Under the pieces are notes generated by a model. The model saw nothing but the letters and a program-made list of their open reading frames with translations. It did not search any database and was not told the origin of the DNA. A DNA stretch of 48,471 bases from Acidobacteriaceae bacterium (GTDB lineage: Bacteria; Acidobacteriota; Terriglobia; Terriglobales; Acidobacteriaceae), in assembly GCA_025449575.1 (NCBI GenBank), contig JANWJB010000077.1, positions 1 to 48,471 on the forward strand, given 5' to 3'. A program made the position numbers and the translations under genes. The first letter of the stretch is position 1; every line of letters begins with the position of its first letter. Positions 1 through 8,891 of this stretch are shown here, piece after piece.

Positions 1-1790
1 ATGCCATAACGACCTTCCCATTGTGGCGTGCTCCCCAAAGCGCAAACCAATATTTGTCCGTGATGCTGCCCCCTCTCATGTTTATTGCGCTGATCGTGCT
101 GCTGCTCGCATGCGTCAACGTTGCCAGCCTCTTTCTGGTACGCGCGGTGGCCCGGCGCCGGGAGATGGCCGTGCGGCTTTCCCTTGGCGCCAGCCGCGTT
201 CGGCTAGTCCGGCAACTGCTTGTCGAAAGCGTTCTGGTGGCTCTCGCGGGTGGAGGGCTTGCACTCTTCGTCACATTTTGGACGGCCGGCGAATTCGGCC
301 GTTTTCTCCCCCCTACGGATGTTCCCATTGATTTGCACATGCACGTCGACGGACGCGTGCTGGCGGTCACCTTTCTGCTTTCCACGCTGACGGGCATCGC
401 CTTTGGAGTGCTTCCCGCACTGCGTTCCTCCCGCATCGTGCCCGTAGCCGTACTTAAGGAGGAGGCTGGAACCTCGTCGGGCGGCATGCACAAGGCGCGG
501 CTTACCTCGGCTCTGGTGATTGCGCAGATTGCGCTCTCCTTCCTGCTGCTGGTATGTGGCGGCCTTTTCATTCGTAGCTTTCGCAAGGAGCAGCGCGCCA
601 ATCCCGGCTTCCATGCGGATCACGTTCTGCTCTCGAGCGTCGATCTGTTTTCCGCCGGGTATACCGAAGAAACCGGGTTGGCCCTGCAGCGCGCGCTGCT
701 TCAGCGTATTCAGAACATTCCCGGGGTGCAGTCAGCCATTCTCTCCAGTTGGTCCCCACTGGGTTTCCGCGGTTCCGACGGGATCTTTACGCCGGAAGGA
801 TATGCGCCGCGCCACAATGAATCCCTCGACATGCTGGAAAACCAGGTCGCCCCCGATTATTTGAAGACGCTGGGAATTCCTCTGCTGGCGGGCCGCGACT
901 TCAATGCCGAGGACACGCCCGATACGCGGCGGGTTGCGATCGTGAACCAGACATTTATTCAGCGATACTGGCCGGGGCAAAATGCCCTCGGCCGTCGCAT
1001 CGAGGCTTTTGGAGAGTGGTACACCGTGGTCGGTGTGGCGGCGGACTCGAAATACGTGCGCCTTAGCGAGGCTCCGCGACGCATTGTCTACCGGGCGGCG
1101 TTGCAGGAATACAACGGCAACATTGTGCTGGATGTGCTGGTAAAGGGAGATCCCAAAGTCTATGCTGCGCCGGTTACCGCTGCGGTGCACAGTTTGGATC
1201 CTGAACTGCCCGTGCTCAACCAGTACCCGCTCTCCCGCGCCATTCAAACTGCCAGCACCGGCACGCGTATTGCTGGAACCTTTGTGGGGCTCTTCGGCGC
1301 TATCGGGCTCGCTCTGGCGGCCATCGGCATCTATGGCGTGATCGCCTACACCACGCGTCAGCGACTGCATGAGATCGGCATCCGTGTTGCGCTCGGTGCT
1401 ACGCGCCGCGGCGTCTTCGACCTGGTGCTCCGGCATGGACTGCGCATAACCGCGATTGGCATCGCATTGGGGCTGCTGTGCTCGCTTCTTCTTACGCCGT
1501 TGCTGCGCGGCCAGTTCTACGGTGTGGCGCCCTATGATCCCTTTACCTATCTTTGTGTTGAAGCCGCCCTGTGCGTGGTTGCGCTGGCCGCCTGCTCTTT
1601 GCCCGCGCAACGCGCGGCACAGGTAGATCCAAACCGTGCGCTTCGGTACGAGTCGGGCGCCGCGATCAGTCTGCTTGCCCTCGCCGGACCATCAAGAAAG
1701 GCCGTTTGGGTTTCAATCCAGGCCTGTCGGCCTCCGGCGATCACTACTGTTTCCTGGTCAGCCGCATTTTGGTCAGCCGGTCCTGCGTGA
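1..1790 (+). CDS. ABC transporter permease, ADOP/MacB-FtsX family (5' truncated by the window edge)
   Basis: Two FtsX-like blocks (LLLACVNVASLFLVRAVARRREMAVRLSLGASRVRLVRQLLVES and IAYTTRQRLHEIGIRVALGATRRGVFDLVLRHG) around a MacB_PCD-like periplasmic region. The reading frame is open upstream of the first listed start. The usual terminus ...ALRYE is followed by an atypical extension of about 45 aa. Confidence 0.88.
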   Translation, partial: AITTFPLWRAPQSANQYLSVMLPPLMFIALIVLLLACVNVASLFLVRAVARRREMAVRLSLGASRVRLVRQLLVESVLVALAGGGLALFVTFWTAGEFGRFLPPTDVPIDLHMHVDGRVLAVTFLLSTLTGIAFGVLPALRSSRIVPVAVLKEEAGTSSGGMHKARLTSALVIAQIALSFLLLVCGGLFIRSFRKEQRANPGFHADHVLLSSVDLFSAGYTEETGLALQRALLQRIQNIPGVQSAILSSWSPLGFRGSDGIFTPEGYAPRHNESLDMLENQVAPDYLKTLGIPLLAGRDFNAEDTPDTRRVAIVNQTFIQRYWPGQNALGRRIEAFGEWYTVVGVAADSKYVRLSEAPRRIVYRAALQEYNGNIVLDVLVKGDPKVYAAPVTAAVHSLDPELPVLNQYPLSRAIQTASTGTRIAGTFVGLFGAIGLALAAIGIYGVIAYTTRQRLHEIGIRVALGATRRGVFDLVLRHGLRITAIGIALGLLCSLLLTPLLRGQFYGVAPYDPFTYLCVEAALCVVALAACSLPAQRAAQVDPNRALRYESGAAISLLALAGPSRKAVWVSIQACRPPAITTVSWSAAFWSAGPA

Positions 1791-1808
1791 GCCAACCGGG
1801 GTCGGCGC

Positions 1809-3104
1809 CTATTCAGCGGCGGAGGGGAGAGCCTCCCCCTCCTGCTTCCACTTCGATTCGCCATTGCCCGCACGGATTTGTTCTGCGCGGCCGGATCGCG
1901 GATGCCCCGTGTGCCGCTGCAGCACCAGCGCCGCTGCTCCGCGCAGCCGCGCCAGCTCTCCGTCGGAGGCGGCGAAAATCCGCGGAGCCGGGCCGGCCAG
2001 CATCAGGTTCGCGACCTCCTTCTCCACAATCGGCGCAAGTCTTTCCCACAACGCCGTGATGTCGCCGATCACGATGATCATCTCGGGCGAGAGTGCGGCA
2101 GTCACCAGACGCAACCCCCGGCCCAGCGCCTTCGCCTGCCGCTCAAAAGCGGAGAGCGCCTGCGCATCGCCTTCCTCAGCAAGCTTCAGAAGATCCTCAA
2201 TATGGGCGGCGGGCATCTTCGGATTCAGCTCCGCATGATAACGAAGTGCCGCCGTGCTGGAGGCGAACATCTCCCAGCAACCCCTCTGTCCACAACCGCA
2301 CACTGGCCCCTCGGGATCGATGGGAATGTGTCCGAACTCCCCAGCCATTCCGCTGCGGCCCACCAGAATCTGTCCGTCGGCCAGAATCGCCGACCCCAGC
2401 CCCTCCGAAATGGCCACCAGCACCGCGTTGCGAATGCCGTTCATGTGCCCGAACCACAGTTCGGAGACCAGGCATGCGTTGGCATCGTTGTCCATCTGCA
2501 CCTGCAGATCCAGATGGTCGGCCAGGGTCTTCTTCAGGTCGAAGTTACTCCAGTGCAGGTTGGGAGCCAGCAGGATGCGCTGCGTCTCCGGGTCCACGCG
2601 TCCCGGAACGCTGACCCCCACTCCCTCAAACGTCTTCTCAGGATGGCGCTCCCGCATTGCCTGCATGGCCACCGCCATCTTAATCGAAGCGCGCTCGGCA
2701 TCGACCGGCAAGAGAATCGATTCCCGGGCATGGAATCTGCCATTCAAATCGACGACGGCCAGAATGGCGTGCCCCGGACGCAAATCGGCCACTAGGATCA
2801 CCAGCTCGTCGTTCATTGTCAGCATCGTCGGCCGGCGTCCGCGTGGCGTCCTGGCGACGGTGCCTTCCGTCACCCACCGCTCGTCGATCAACTGCTCGAC
2901 GATCGCCGAAACCGTGCTCGGGCGCAGGCCCGAACTACGAGCCAGATCTGCGCGCGAAATAGGCTGCCGGGAACGAATAATCTCCAGCAGCATGTCGCGG
3001 TTGGCATTGCGGACATTCTCGCTGGAAGCTGGTTCCGCATAAGCCAGATCTACGCGCGTGATCCCGCGCTTCTTTCTTCCGCCGTCAAATGTGGATCGCG
3101 TCAT
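1809..3104 (-). CDS. ROK family transcriptional regulator (NagC/XylR-like) with N-terminal winged HTH
   Basis: HTH region ISRADLARSSGLRPSTVSAIVEQLIDE; ROK zinc motif CGCGQRGCWE; GEFGHIPIDPEGP. Confidence 0.9.
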   Translation of the reverse strand: MTRSTFDGGRKKRGITRVDLAYAEPASSENVRNANRDMLLEIIRSRQPISRADLARSSGLRPSTVSAIVEQLIDERWVTEGTVARTPRGRRPTMLTMNDELVILVADLRPGHAILAVVDLNGRFHARESILLPVDAERASIKMAVAMQAMRERHPEKTFEGVGVSVPGRVDPETQRILLAPNLHWSNFDLKKTLADHLDLQVQMDNDANACLVSELWFGHMNGIRNAVLVAISEGLGSAILADGQILVGRSGMAGEFGHIPIDPEGPVCGCGQRGCWEMFASSTAALRYHAELNPKMPAAHIEDLLKLAEEGDAQALSAFERQAKALGRGLRLVTAALSPEMIIVIGDITALWERLAPIVEKEVANLMLAGPAPRIFAASDGELARLRGAAALVLQRHTGHPRSGRAEQIRAGNGESKWKQEGEALPSAAE

Positions 3105-3223
3105 CGAGAAACCCCGATCTCTACCTTCGTCACTTTCTCACTCCAGCAGCTTCTCAAGAAGGAAGCTTTGTATCGGGGCCCGGCGTTCGTCGTGCCGAAA
3201 GGTGTAACAACAAATCGCGAGCG

Positions 3224-6151
3224 TCAGCCCCTGGGCGCATTCTCCTTGTTGGGTGGAAGGTGGGAAGGAAGTTCTTTCCCCGCCTGATCTACCGCCGCGC
3301 CCCCGCGGAAGCTCTCCGGTGGCCCAAGATAGCTGGGAGCGATGCGGCCATGGCTCAGCACGATCCGCTCCAGCACCACGCCCGGATCGACCATCCAGAT
3401 CTTCAGCGTGTGATAGCCGGGAGACTCAATCGTCAACGGGATGCCCACCTTCTTCACTCCGTCGCTGACCGCCTGTGCCCAGTCTCTCTGCGTGTTGTAC
3501 TTGAGCGCGTCCACCACCGTTCGCGGCCCATCGTCGACCGAGACGGCAAAGCGTAGCCCACGGCCGGGAACGAAGTTGAGCGTCGGGGCCAGCACAGCCT
3601 CCAGGTTGAACGCGCCCGAATCGTAGAGATACATGCGATAGTCTAGTCCGGCGCCGGAGTTTGTGTCGCTGGCCGCCGTCACCGGAAAGACAGTCATTCC
3701 GGAGCGGGTCTCGCCAAAGCCCGGCAGTTCTTTCCATTGCGCCGCGGGGTCCGCGGTGCGGCCGCTCGTGTCCGCCGCTTCGATCGCCACGTAGCCATCG
3801 CTCTCCACAAAGCCCTGGGCATTCTCTCGCGTTACCCCGGCCAGCCGCCGGGTTTCAAGCTGCACGCGGAGGGGTTGGGCGTCCTTCTGCGTTACCGTAA
3901 TCGTTCCGTGAGCCACGCCTGCGGGAGCGGAGGCCCAGTCGATGTGTACCTTCAGCGGCAGATCCTGCTTGCCGACTACTCCTGAATGCTGGCTGACGAT
4001 GATCCATGGAGCGCTTGTTGTTAGCTGGAAGTTCACCGGCGCCGCTCCGCTGTTGAACAGGGTAAGCGTGCGGCTCTGTTGCGCTACCGAGTCAAACTGG
4101 CCCAGCGACGGCCGAAAGCCAAACCCGCCTTCGGGAGCCACGCCAATGGTGGAGTTCTCCGCCGGCTGCACCAGGCTGACCGCCGGCATCACATTCAGCG
4201 TTGGATCATGCCAGCCCACATATCCGATGTGTGTTTGGTCCATCATGTGATCCCACTGGCCGTTCAGCAGCTTATGGTTGTAATAGTCGCTGAGCTCAGC
4301 ATCCTTAGCAAAGCGCGCGCGGGTCTCCTCCGCATACTGGTTGGCGCTGGCCCGCCCCTGGTCTGCATATAAATGGTTGCGGCCGGCTGCGATATACATC
4401 TCCGTAAGGTTCGCGCAGGCATCCACTGGATACTGCACCAGTTCAAAGTAAGATGCGCGCTCGTCCTCCGGCAGTTCGCCGGCCAGCTTGTCCACGCGCG
4501 CCGCCAGCGAGCTCCACTCCCGCTGCACGCGATCGGCTTCCCCATAGCTGGTCAGGCTGAACGTTGTGGGAGTGATCAGCTCCGGCTTCCGGCGCCCATT
4601 GTAGCGAGTATATTCTTCCATCGCGGAGGCTATCTCCGCCGCATGCTCGGGGCCGAACTCCCGCGTTGCCCACAAGCGCGTGAACTCATCCAGGTGATCC
4701 GGACCCCAGCGGTCGGGAGTGCGTGCCATGCTGAGGAAGAACTCAATGGGAAACTCCATCGGTTTCAGGTCACCCACATTCACCACCCAGAGCCGGTCCG
4801 CGCCGTAATGCAGCGCCAGATTCATCTGCTCCTGGACTTTGGGGATGGGGTTCGTGTTCAGCCACTTGTAGGACCGCGGCCCTCCCACATAGTCGAAGTG
4901 GTAATAGATGCCGGCGCCTCCCGGTCGCTTGCGTTCGGCAGGAGTGGGCAGCCGGCGCAGATCTCCCCAGTTATCGTCCGACCACAGCAGCGTCACGTCG
5001 TCGGGCACCCGCATGCCCTTCTCGTAATAGGTCTGCACTTCTTTGTACAGAGCCCATAACTGCGGCACTTTACTTAGATCGGGATTGACCGTCTCCTTCA
5101 GGATCTGGCGCTGTTCGGCGATGATCTTCTCCAGCAGCGCCGTACTCGCGGAGCCTGACATCGGCGTGTCGTTCTCCCCGCGCATTCCCAGCGTGACGAC
5201 CTGATCATAATTCTTGTTGCGTTCCATTCCTTCGCGCCAGAACTGGTCGATGCGTTTCGAATTGGTTACGTAGTTCCAGGGACCGTCGCTCGGTTTCCAC
5301 TCCTTTTCCGCCCGCATCATCGGCTCCTCATGCGAGGTTCCCATCACGATGCCATACTCATCGGCCAGCTTCGCGTTCAGCGGATCGTCGGCGGCAAAAG
5401 CGCTGTTCCACATCGCCGGCCACAGAAAGTTCGCCTTCAGGCGCAGCAGCAATTCAAAGACGTGAACATAGAAGTTGTGGTTGTATCCGCCAAACTTCTC
5501 GTTGACCCAGCCGGTGAGCGCCGGCGCCTCGTCGTTGAGGAAGATACCGCGATACTTGACCGCCGGAACCGGCTGAATGTGCCTCCCCGTCTCGACAAAG
5601 ATCTCATCGTGATGGGAAATGCGAACATCGGCCCACCAGTACCAGGGGGAGACGCCAATCTGCTCGGAGATGTCGTAGATACCGTAGATCGTGCCGCGCT
5701 TATCGGCTCCGGCGATGACCAATGCCCGGCTCACGCCCCGCATTGGATGGTCCACAATCGTGGTCACCGCAGACTCCCAGTGGCCCGCGATTCCCGTCAC
5801 ATCCAGCTTGTGCCGGCGGATCATTTCGTCGATCAGCGCGCTCTTGCCGATCGTTCCGATAATGACTGCATGCCGTTCGTGCAGGTGCGCGCTGCGATGC
5901 AGAATCGCCGGTTGTACGCCGCTCACACGCTCAATGTCATGGCTAAGATCTCCCGTGGCACGGATCACTCCCGCCCAATCGCTATCACTTACCAGCAGCG
6001 GAGCCGCGGACCCATGGTCAACCAAGGGAAAGCTTGCTGGCGCAGGATTGTTGACGACATACTGCGGCTCACCCAGGGCATACGAGCGCAGCGGGGCGGC
6101 GCAGAACGCGGCGGCAATCGCGAATACGGCCAGAAACTTCCAACGAGTCAT
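3224..6151 (-). CDS. Glycoside hydrolase family 115 protein (probable xylan alpha-1,2-glucuronidase), secreted
   Basis: GH115-like blocks YRGIFLNDEAPALTGWVNEKFGGYNHNFYVHVFELLLRLKANFLWPAMWNSAF, GTSHEEPMMRAEKEW, MRGENDTPM and WSDDNWGDLRRLP, plus a GH115_C-like C-terminal region. A start at 6151 gives the signal peptide MTRWKFLAVFAIAAAFCAAPLRSYA. Confidence 0.92.
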   Translation of the reverse strand: MTRWKFLAVFAIAAAFCAAPLRSYALGEPQYVVNNPAPASFPLVDHGSAAPLLVSDSDWAGVIRATGDLSHDIERVSGVQPAILHRSAHLHERHAVIIGTIGKSALIDEMIRRHKLDVTGIAGHWESAVTTIVDHPMRGVSRALVIAGADKRGTIYGIYDISEQIGVSPWYWWADVRISHHDEIFVETGRHIQPVPAVKYRGIFLNDEAPALTGWVNEKFGGYNHNFYVHVFELLLRLKANFLWPAMWNSAFAADDPLNAKLADEYGIVMGTSHEEPMMRAEKEWKPSDGPWNYVTNSKRIDQFWREGMERNKNYDQVVTLGMRGENDTPMSGSASTALLEKIIAEQRQILKETVNPDLSKVPQLWALYKEVQTYYEKGMRVPDDVTLLWSDDNWGDLRRLPTPAERKRPGGAGIYYHFDYVGGPRSYKWLNTNPIPKVQEQMNLALHYGADRLWVVNVGDLKPMEFPIEFFLSMARTPDRWGPDHLDEFTRLWATREFGPEHAAEIASAMEEYTRYNGRRKPELITPTTFSLTSYGEADRVQREWSSLAARVDKLAGELPEDERASYFELVQYPVDACANLTEMYIAAGRNHLYADQGRASANQYAEETRARFAKDAELSDYYNHKLLNGQWDHMMDQTHIGYVGWHDPTLNVMPAVSLVQPAENSTIGVAPEGGFGFRPSLGQFDSVAQQSRTLTLFNSGAAPVNFQLTTSAPWIIVSQHSGVVGKQDLPLKVHIDWASAPAGVAHGTITVTQKDAQPLRVQLETRRLAGVTRENAQGFVESDGYVAIEAADTSGRTADPAAQWKELPGFGETRSGMTVFPVTAASDTNSGAGLDYRMYLYDSGAFNLEAVLAPTLNFVPGRGLRFAVSVDDGPRTVVDALKYNTQRDWAQAVSDGVKKVGIPLTIESPGYHTLKIWMVDPGVVLERIVLSHGRIAPSYLGPPESFRGGAAVDQAGKELPSHLPPNKENAPRG

Positions 6152-6273
6152 TTCTTCTCCTGTGGCGGCGCCGGACGCAAGGAACCTACGCCTGCGCGGA
6201 GGGGCGTGCAAGCCCCATTGCTACGCCGCGAGCGCTTGTCTTGCCAAGCCCAACCTGTGCGAGAGCTATATGA

Positions 6274-6289
6274 TTGGTACCACAAACAA
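6274..6289 (+). promoter_or_regulatory. Operator-like motif TTGGTACCACAAACAA adjacent to a TATA-rich -10-like element
   Basis: GCTATATGATTGGTACCACAAACAA lies in the divergent GH115/GH115-like intergenic region. A near-identical motif occurs at 8840-8855. Confidence 0.4.
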
Positions 6290-6431
6290 TAGTCCCCTGG
6301 AGTGTGCTTGTACTGCGAGGGGCTTCGCTAATGGCGCGAGCCGAAGCGAAAGCGCGAATGGTTGATGAAGCATCCCAGGACCATCAAGAGCGGGTTCCGC
6401 CAGAGGTGTTCCGGAAAAAATTGAGGAACCG

Positions 6432-8684
6432 ATGAGAAAAGATCGTTCGCGCGCCTCGTGGATTATCGCAGAATGCTTCACTTCAATCGTCCTGCTTGGC
6501 CTGTGCGCCGGCCTGTGCGCCGCGCCCGCCCTTTCGCAGGCCCGGCCGCCAGAGCCCGCGCGACGCGATACGACCGCCATGCCGCGGAACGGCAACGCGC
6601 CGGTGGTCACGCTCCAGCCGGGCGTGACGATTCTTGAAAGCGCCGGCGAGCCGCTGCCTATTCGGAAGGCTGCCGAAGACCTTGCCGACGATCTTGCCAA
6701 GGTTCTGGGCTCGCGGCCCCGGATCGTTACCCGGCCGCAAGATGCCTCGCCGGTCACCATCATGATCGGCGAGACGAATGAGCTCCCCCCCTCGCTTCGT
6801 CCGCCAGGTCTCACCGCGCCGGAATCCTTCTCCATCTCCGTCCGCGCCGCCAACTGGGGAGCCAATCGCCGGACCAAGGCCGTCGTGCTCGCCGGACCCG
6901 GCGTGCGCGGAACCATCTATGCCATTTACCAGTTCTCGCAAGACTATCTGGGCGTCGATCCCATGTACTACTGGACCGATAAGCAGCCGCTCCGCCGCGC
7001 CGCCATTGCGCTGCCTGCTTCACTGCAGAAAAATTTCCACCCTCCCGTCTTCAAGTACCGGGGCTTCTTCATCAATGATGAGGATCTGCTCACCGGATGG
7101 GCTCCCGGCGAGAAGACCGATAAAACCGGCATCTCGCTCGCGGTGTGGAACAAAATCTACGAAACCATCCTCCGGCTCAAAGGGAATATGGTCGTGCCCG
7201 GAACCTGGATCTTTCCCACCGATCCGCAGGTCAAGCTGGCCGGCGAGCGGGGATTGATTCTCACCCAGCACCACGCGATCCCTCTCGGCGTCAACGTTGC
7301 GCGCTGGCCTGAAAACGTCCCGTATAACTTCACCACCCATCCTGAAATCCTGGAGCGGGCCTGGAAAAACGCGGTGCATTCCTACGATCCGCACCAGGAG
7401 ATACTCTGGGCGGTGGGGCTGCGCGGCTTGTCGGATGAGAGCTATGCGGCTCTGGATCCCCGTGTCCGCGGCAACGACAAAGCCCTTGGCCATCTCATCA
7501 GCAAGGCCATCACCGATCAGATGAGCATCGTTCGCGCCGTCCACCCCGATGCTCACTTTGTCACCGACCTGTGGCAGGAAGGCGCGCGCCTGGATCGTCA
7601 GGGAGACCTGACCATTCCTCCTGAAGTTACCCGCGTCTGGGCCGATACCGGATACGGTTACCTGCAGGACAAAGGCGAGGTCGCCGCCGGCCAAGGCGCT
7701 TACTACCATGTCGCGATGATGAATGGCCGGGCTAACCAGCTCACGGAGATGGTTCCGGTCCAGCGCATTTATTCGGAGTTAGGCCGGTATATCAAGGCCG
7801 GAGCTACGCAGTATCTGTTGTTGAATACCAGCGACATCCGGCCGGTAGCCATGACGGCAAAGGCCGTTATGGATGTGGCCTGGGGAGGCCTTCCCCCACA
7901 AGGCGTCGCCGCTAGCGACGAATACTACCAACAGTGGGCTTCCCGGGAGTTTGGCAAAAGAGCGGCTCCCCGTGTCGCGAAGGTATATGAAGAATATTTT
8001 CAGGCTCCGGCGCACGTCGGTACGCCTATCCACGAATATGGCGATCAGCTCTACCACACGGAAGTTCGCCGCATGTTGCTGGACTACATGATTGCGTCGC
8101 CAATTTATTCCATTCCCAGCCAGTCCCCAAAATGGACTCCGCCCCGTATCGCGAATCGGCCCTTTGGCCTGCAAGGGGGGCGAAGCAACTGGCTGCAGCA
8201 GACCGCCGCCCGTGAGATTCTGCAGTGCGGCGGCGCGCAGCCTCGTTGGGACAAGGTATGGCGCGATGCTATGGCTGCCGAGCCTCTGGTCAATCCTTCG
8301 CGCCGCTCCTACTATCAAACCCAAGTGCTCACGATGATAGCCATCAACAGGGAAAGCAATCGCACGCTCTTCCTCATTTCCAAAGCTGTCCAGGATGCCG
8401 GAAAGGGGCAGACCGCCCAAGCCCACCATGAAGCGGAACAGGCTTTGGCCGCCCTCGACCAAGTGCAGCAAGCGCAGGCCGCGGCGGAATATGGCAAGTG
8501 GAAGAACTGGTACCGCGGCGACTGGCTAACCGGCGTCTACCGGACCCATCAAATCGTCCAAGTCTTTCTCAACTATCTTGACGATCCACTGACCCACCTC
8601 CCGGCGCCGGCGTTATGGAGCGGATGGGAGGCCTACTTCCACATCATGCACTATGAAGGGGATCACACCGTCGACGTCCAATAG
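6432..8684 (+). CDS. Divergent GH115-like protein (secreted, lacks the GH115_C-like domain)
   Basis: Signal peptide. Collinear with GH115 blocks: GVRGTIYAIYQFSQDYLGVDPMYYWTD, FKYRGFFINDEDLLTGW, NKIYETILRLKGNMVVPGTW, GLRGLSDESY, VWADTGYGYLQDKGEVAAGQGAYYHVAM. 750 aa versus about 975 aa for the neighbour. Confidence 0.75.
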   Translation: MRKDRSRASWIIAECFTSIVLLGLCAGLCAAPALSQARPPEPARRDTTAMPRNGNAPVVTLQPGVTILESAGEPLPIRKAAEDLADDLAKVLGSRPRIVTRPQDASPVTIMIGETNELPPSLRPPGLTAPESFSISVRAANWGANRRTKAVVLAGPGVRGTIYAIYQFSQDYLGVDPMYYWTDKQPLRRAAIALPASLQKNFHPPVFKYRGFFINDEDLLTGWAPGEKTDKTGISLAVWNKIYETILRLKGNMVVPGTWIFPTDPQVKLAGERGLILTQHHAIPLGVNVARWPENVPYNFTTHPEILERAWKNAVHSYDPHQEILWAVGLRGLSDESYAALDPRVRGNDKALGHLISKAITDQMSIVRAVHPDAHFVTDLWQEGARLDRQGDLTIPPEVTRVWADTGYGYLQDKGEVAAGQGAYYHVAMMNGRANQLTEMVPVQRIYSELGRYIKAGATQYLLLNTSDIRPVAMTAKAVMDVAWGGLPPQGVAASDEYYQQWASREFGKRAAPRVAKVYEEYFQAPAHVGTPIHEYGDQLYHTEVRRMLLDYMIASPIYSIPSQSPKWTPPRIANRPFGLQGGRSNWLQQTAAREILQCGGAQPRWDKVWRDAMAAEPLVNPSRRSYYQTQVLTMIAINRESNRTLFLISKAVQDAGKGQTAQAHHEAEQALAALDQVQQAQAAAEYGKWKNWYRGDWLTGVYRTHQIVQVFLNYLDDPLTHLPAPALWSGWEAYFHIMHYEGDHTVDVQ

Positions 8685-8731
8685 CGCATTCCCGGCAGGG
8701 AAGTCCGTGGTTATCTTTCTTTCTGCCGCTT

Positions 8732-8766
8732 CCGCAGGGAATCTGCGGTTGCTTCTCTTTTCTGTC
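8732..8766 (+). terminator. Candidate intrinsic terminator after the GH115-like gene
   Basis: CCGCAG-GGAAT-CTGCGG stem-loop followed by TTGCTTCTCTTTT. Confidence 0.45.
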
Positions 8767-8839
8767 ACCAGACTTGCGCGAGTGTCTTAGAGAGGATGCA
8801 GACACACGATCTGCAATTCCTGGAGCCATCGTGCTATAG

Positions 8840-8855
8840 TTGGTGCCGCAAACAA
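8840..8855 (+). promoter_or_regulatory. Operator-like motif TTGGTGCCGCAAACAA adjacent to a TATAGT -10-like element
   Basis: GTGCTATAGTTGGTGCCGCAAACAA, about 37 bp upstream of the SGNH esterase start. Matches the motif at 6274-6289. Confidence 0.4.
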
Positions 8856-8891
8856 ACAAGCTGCCAATCGTTGGGGGAAGGGTCAGTCATC

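Noticed and set aside
732-1610. 292-aa minus-strand ORF opposite the ABC permease
   Set aside because: Reverse-frame artefact; no family resemblance.
3089-3556. 155-aa plus-strand ORF between the ROK and GH115 genes
   Set aside because: Mostly antisense to the GH115 3' end; no motif support.
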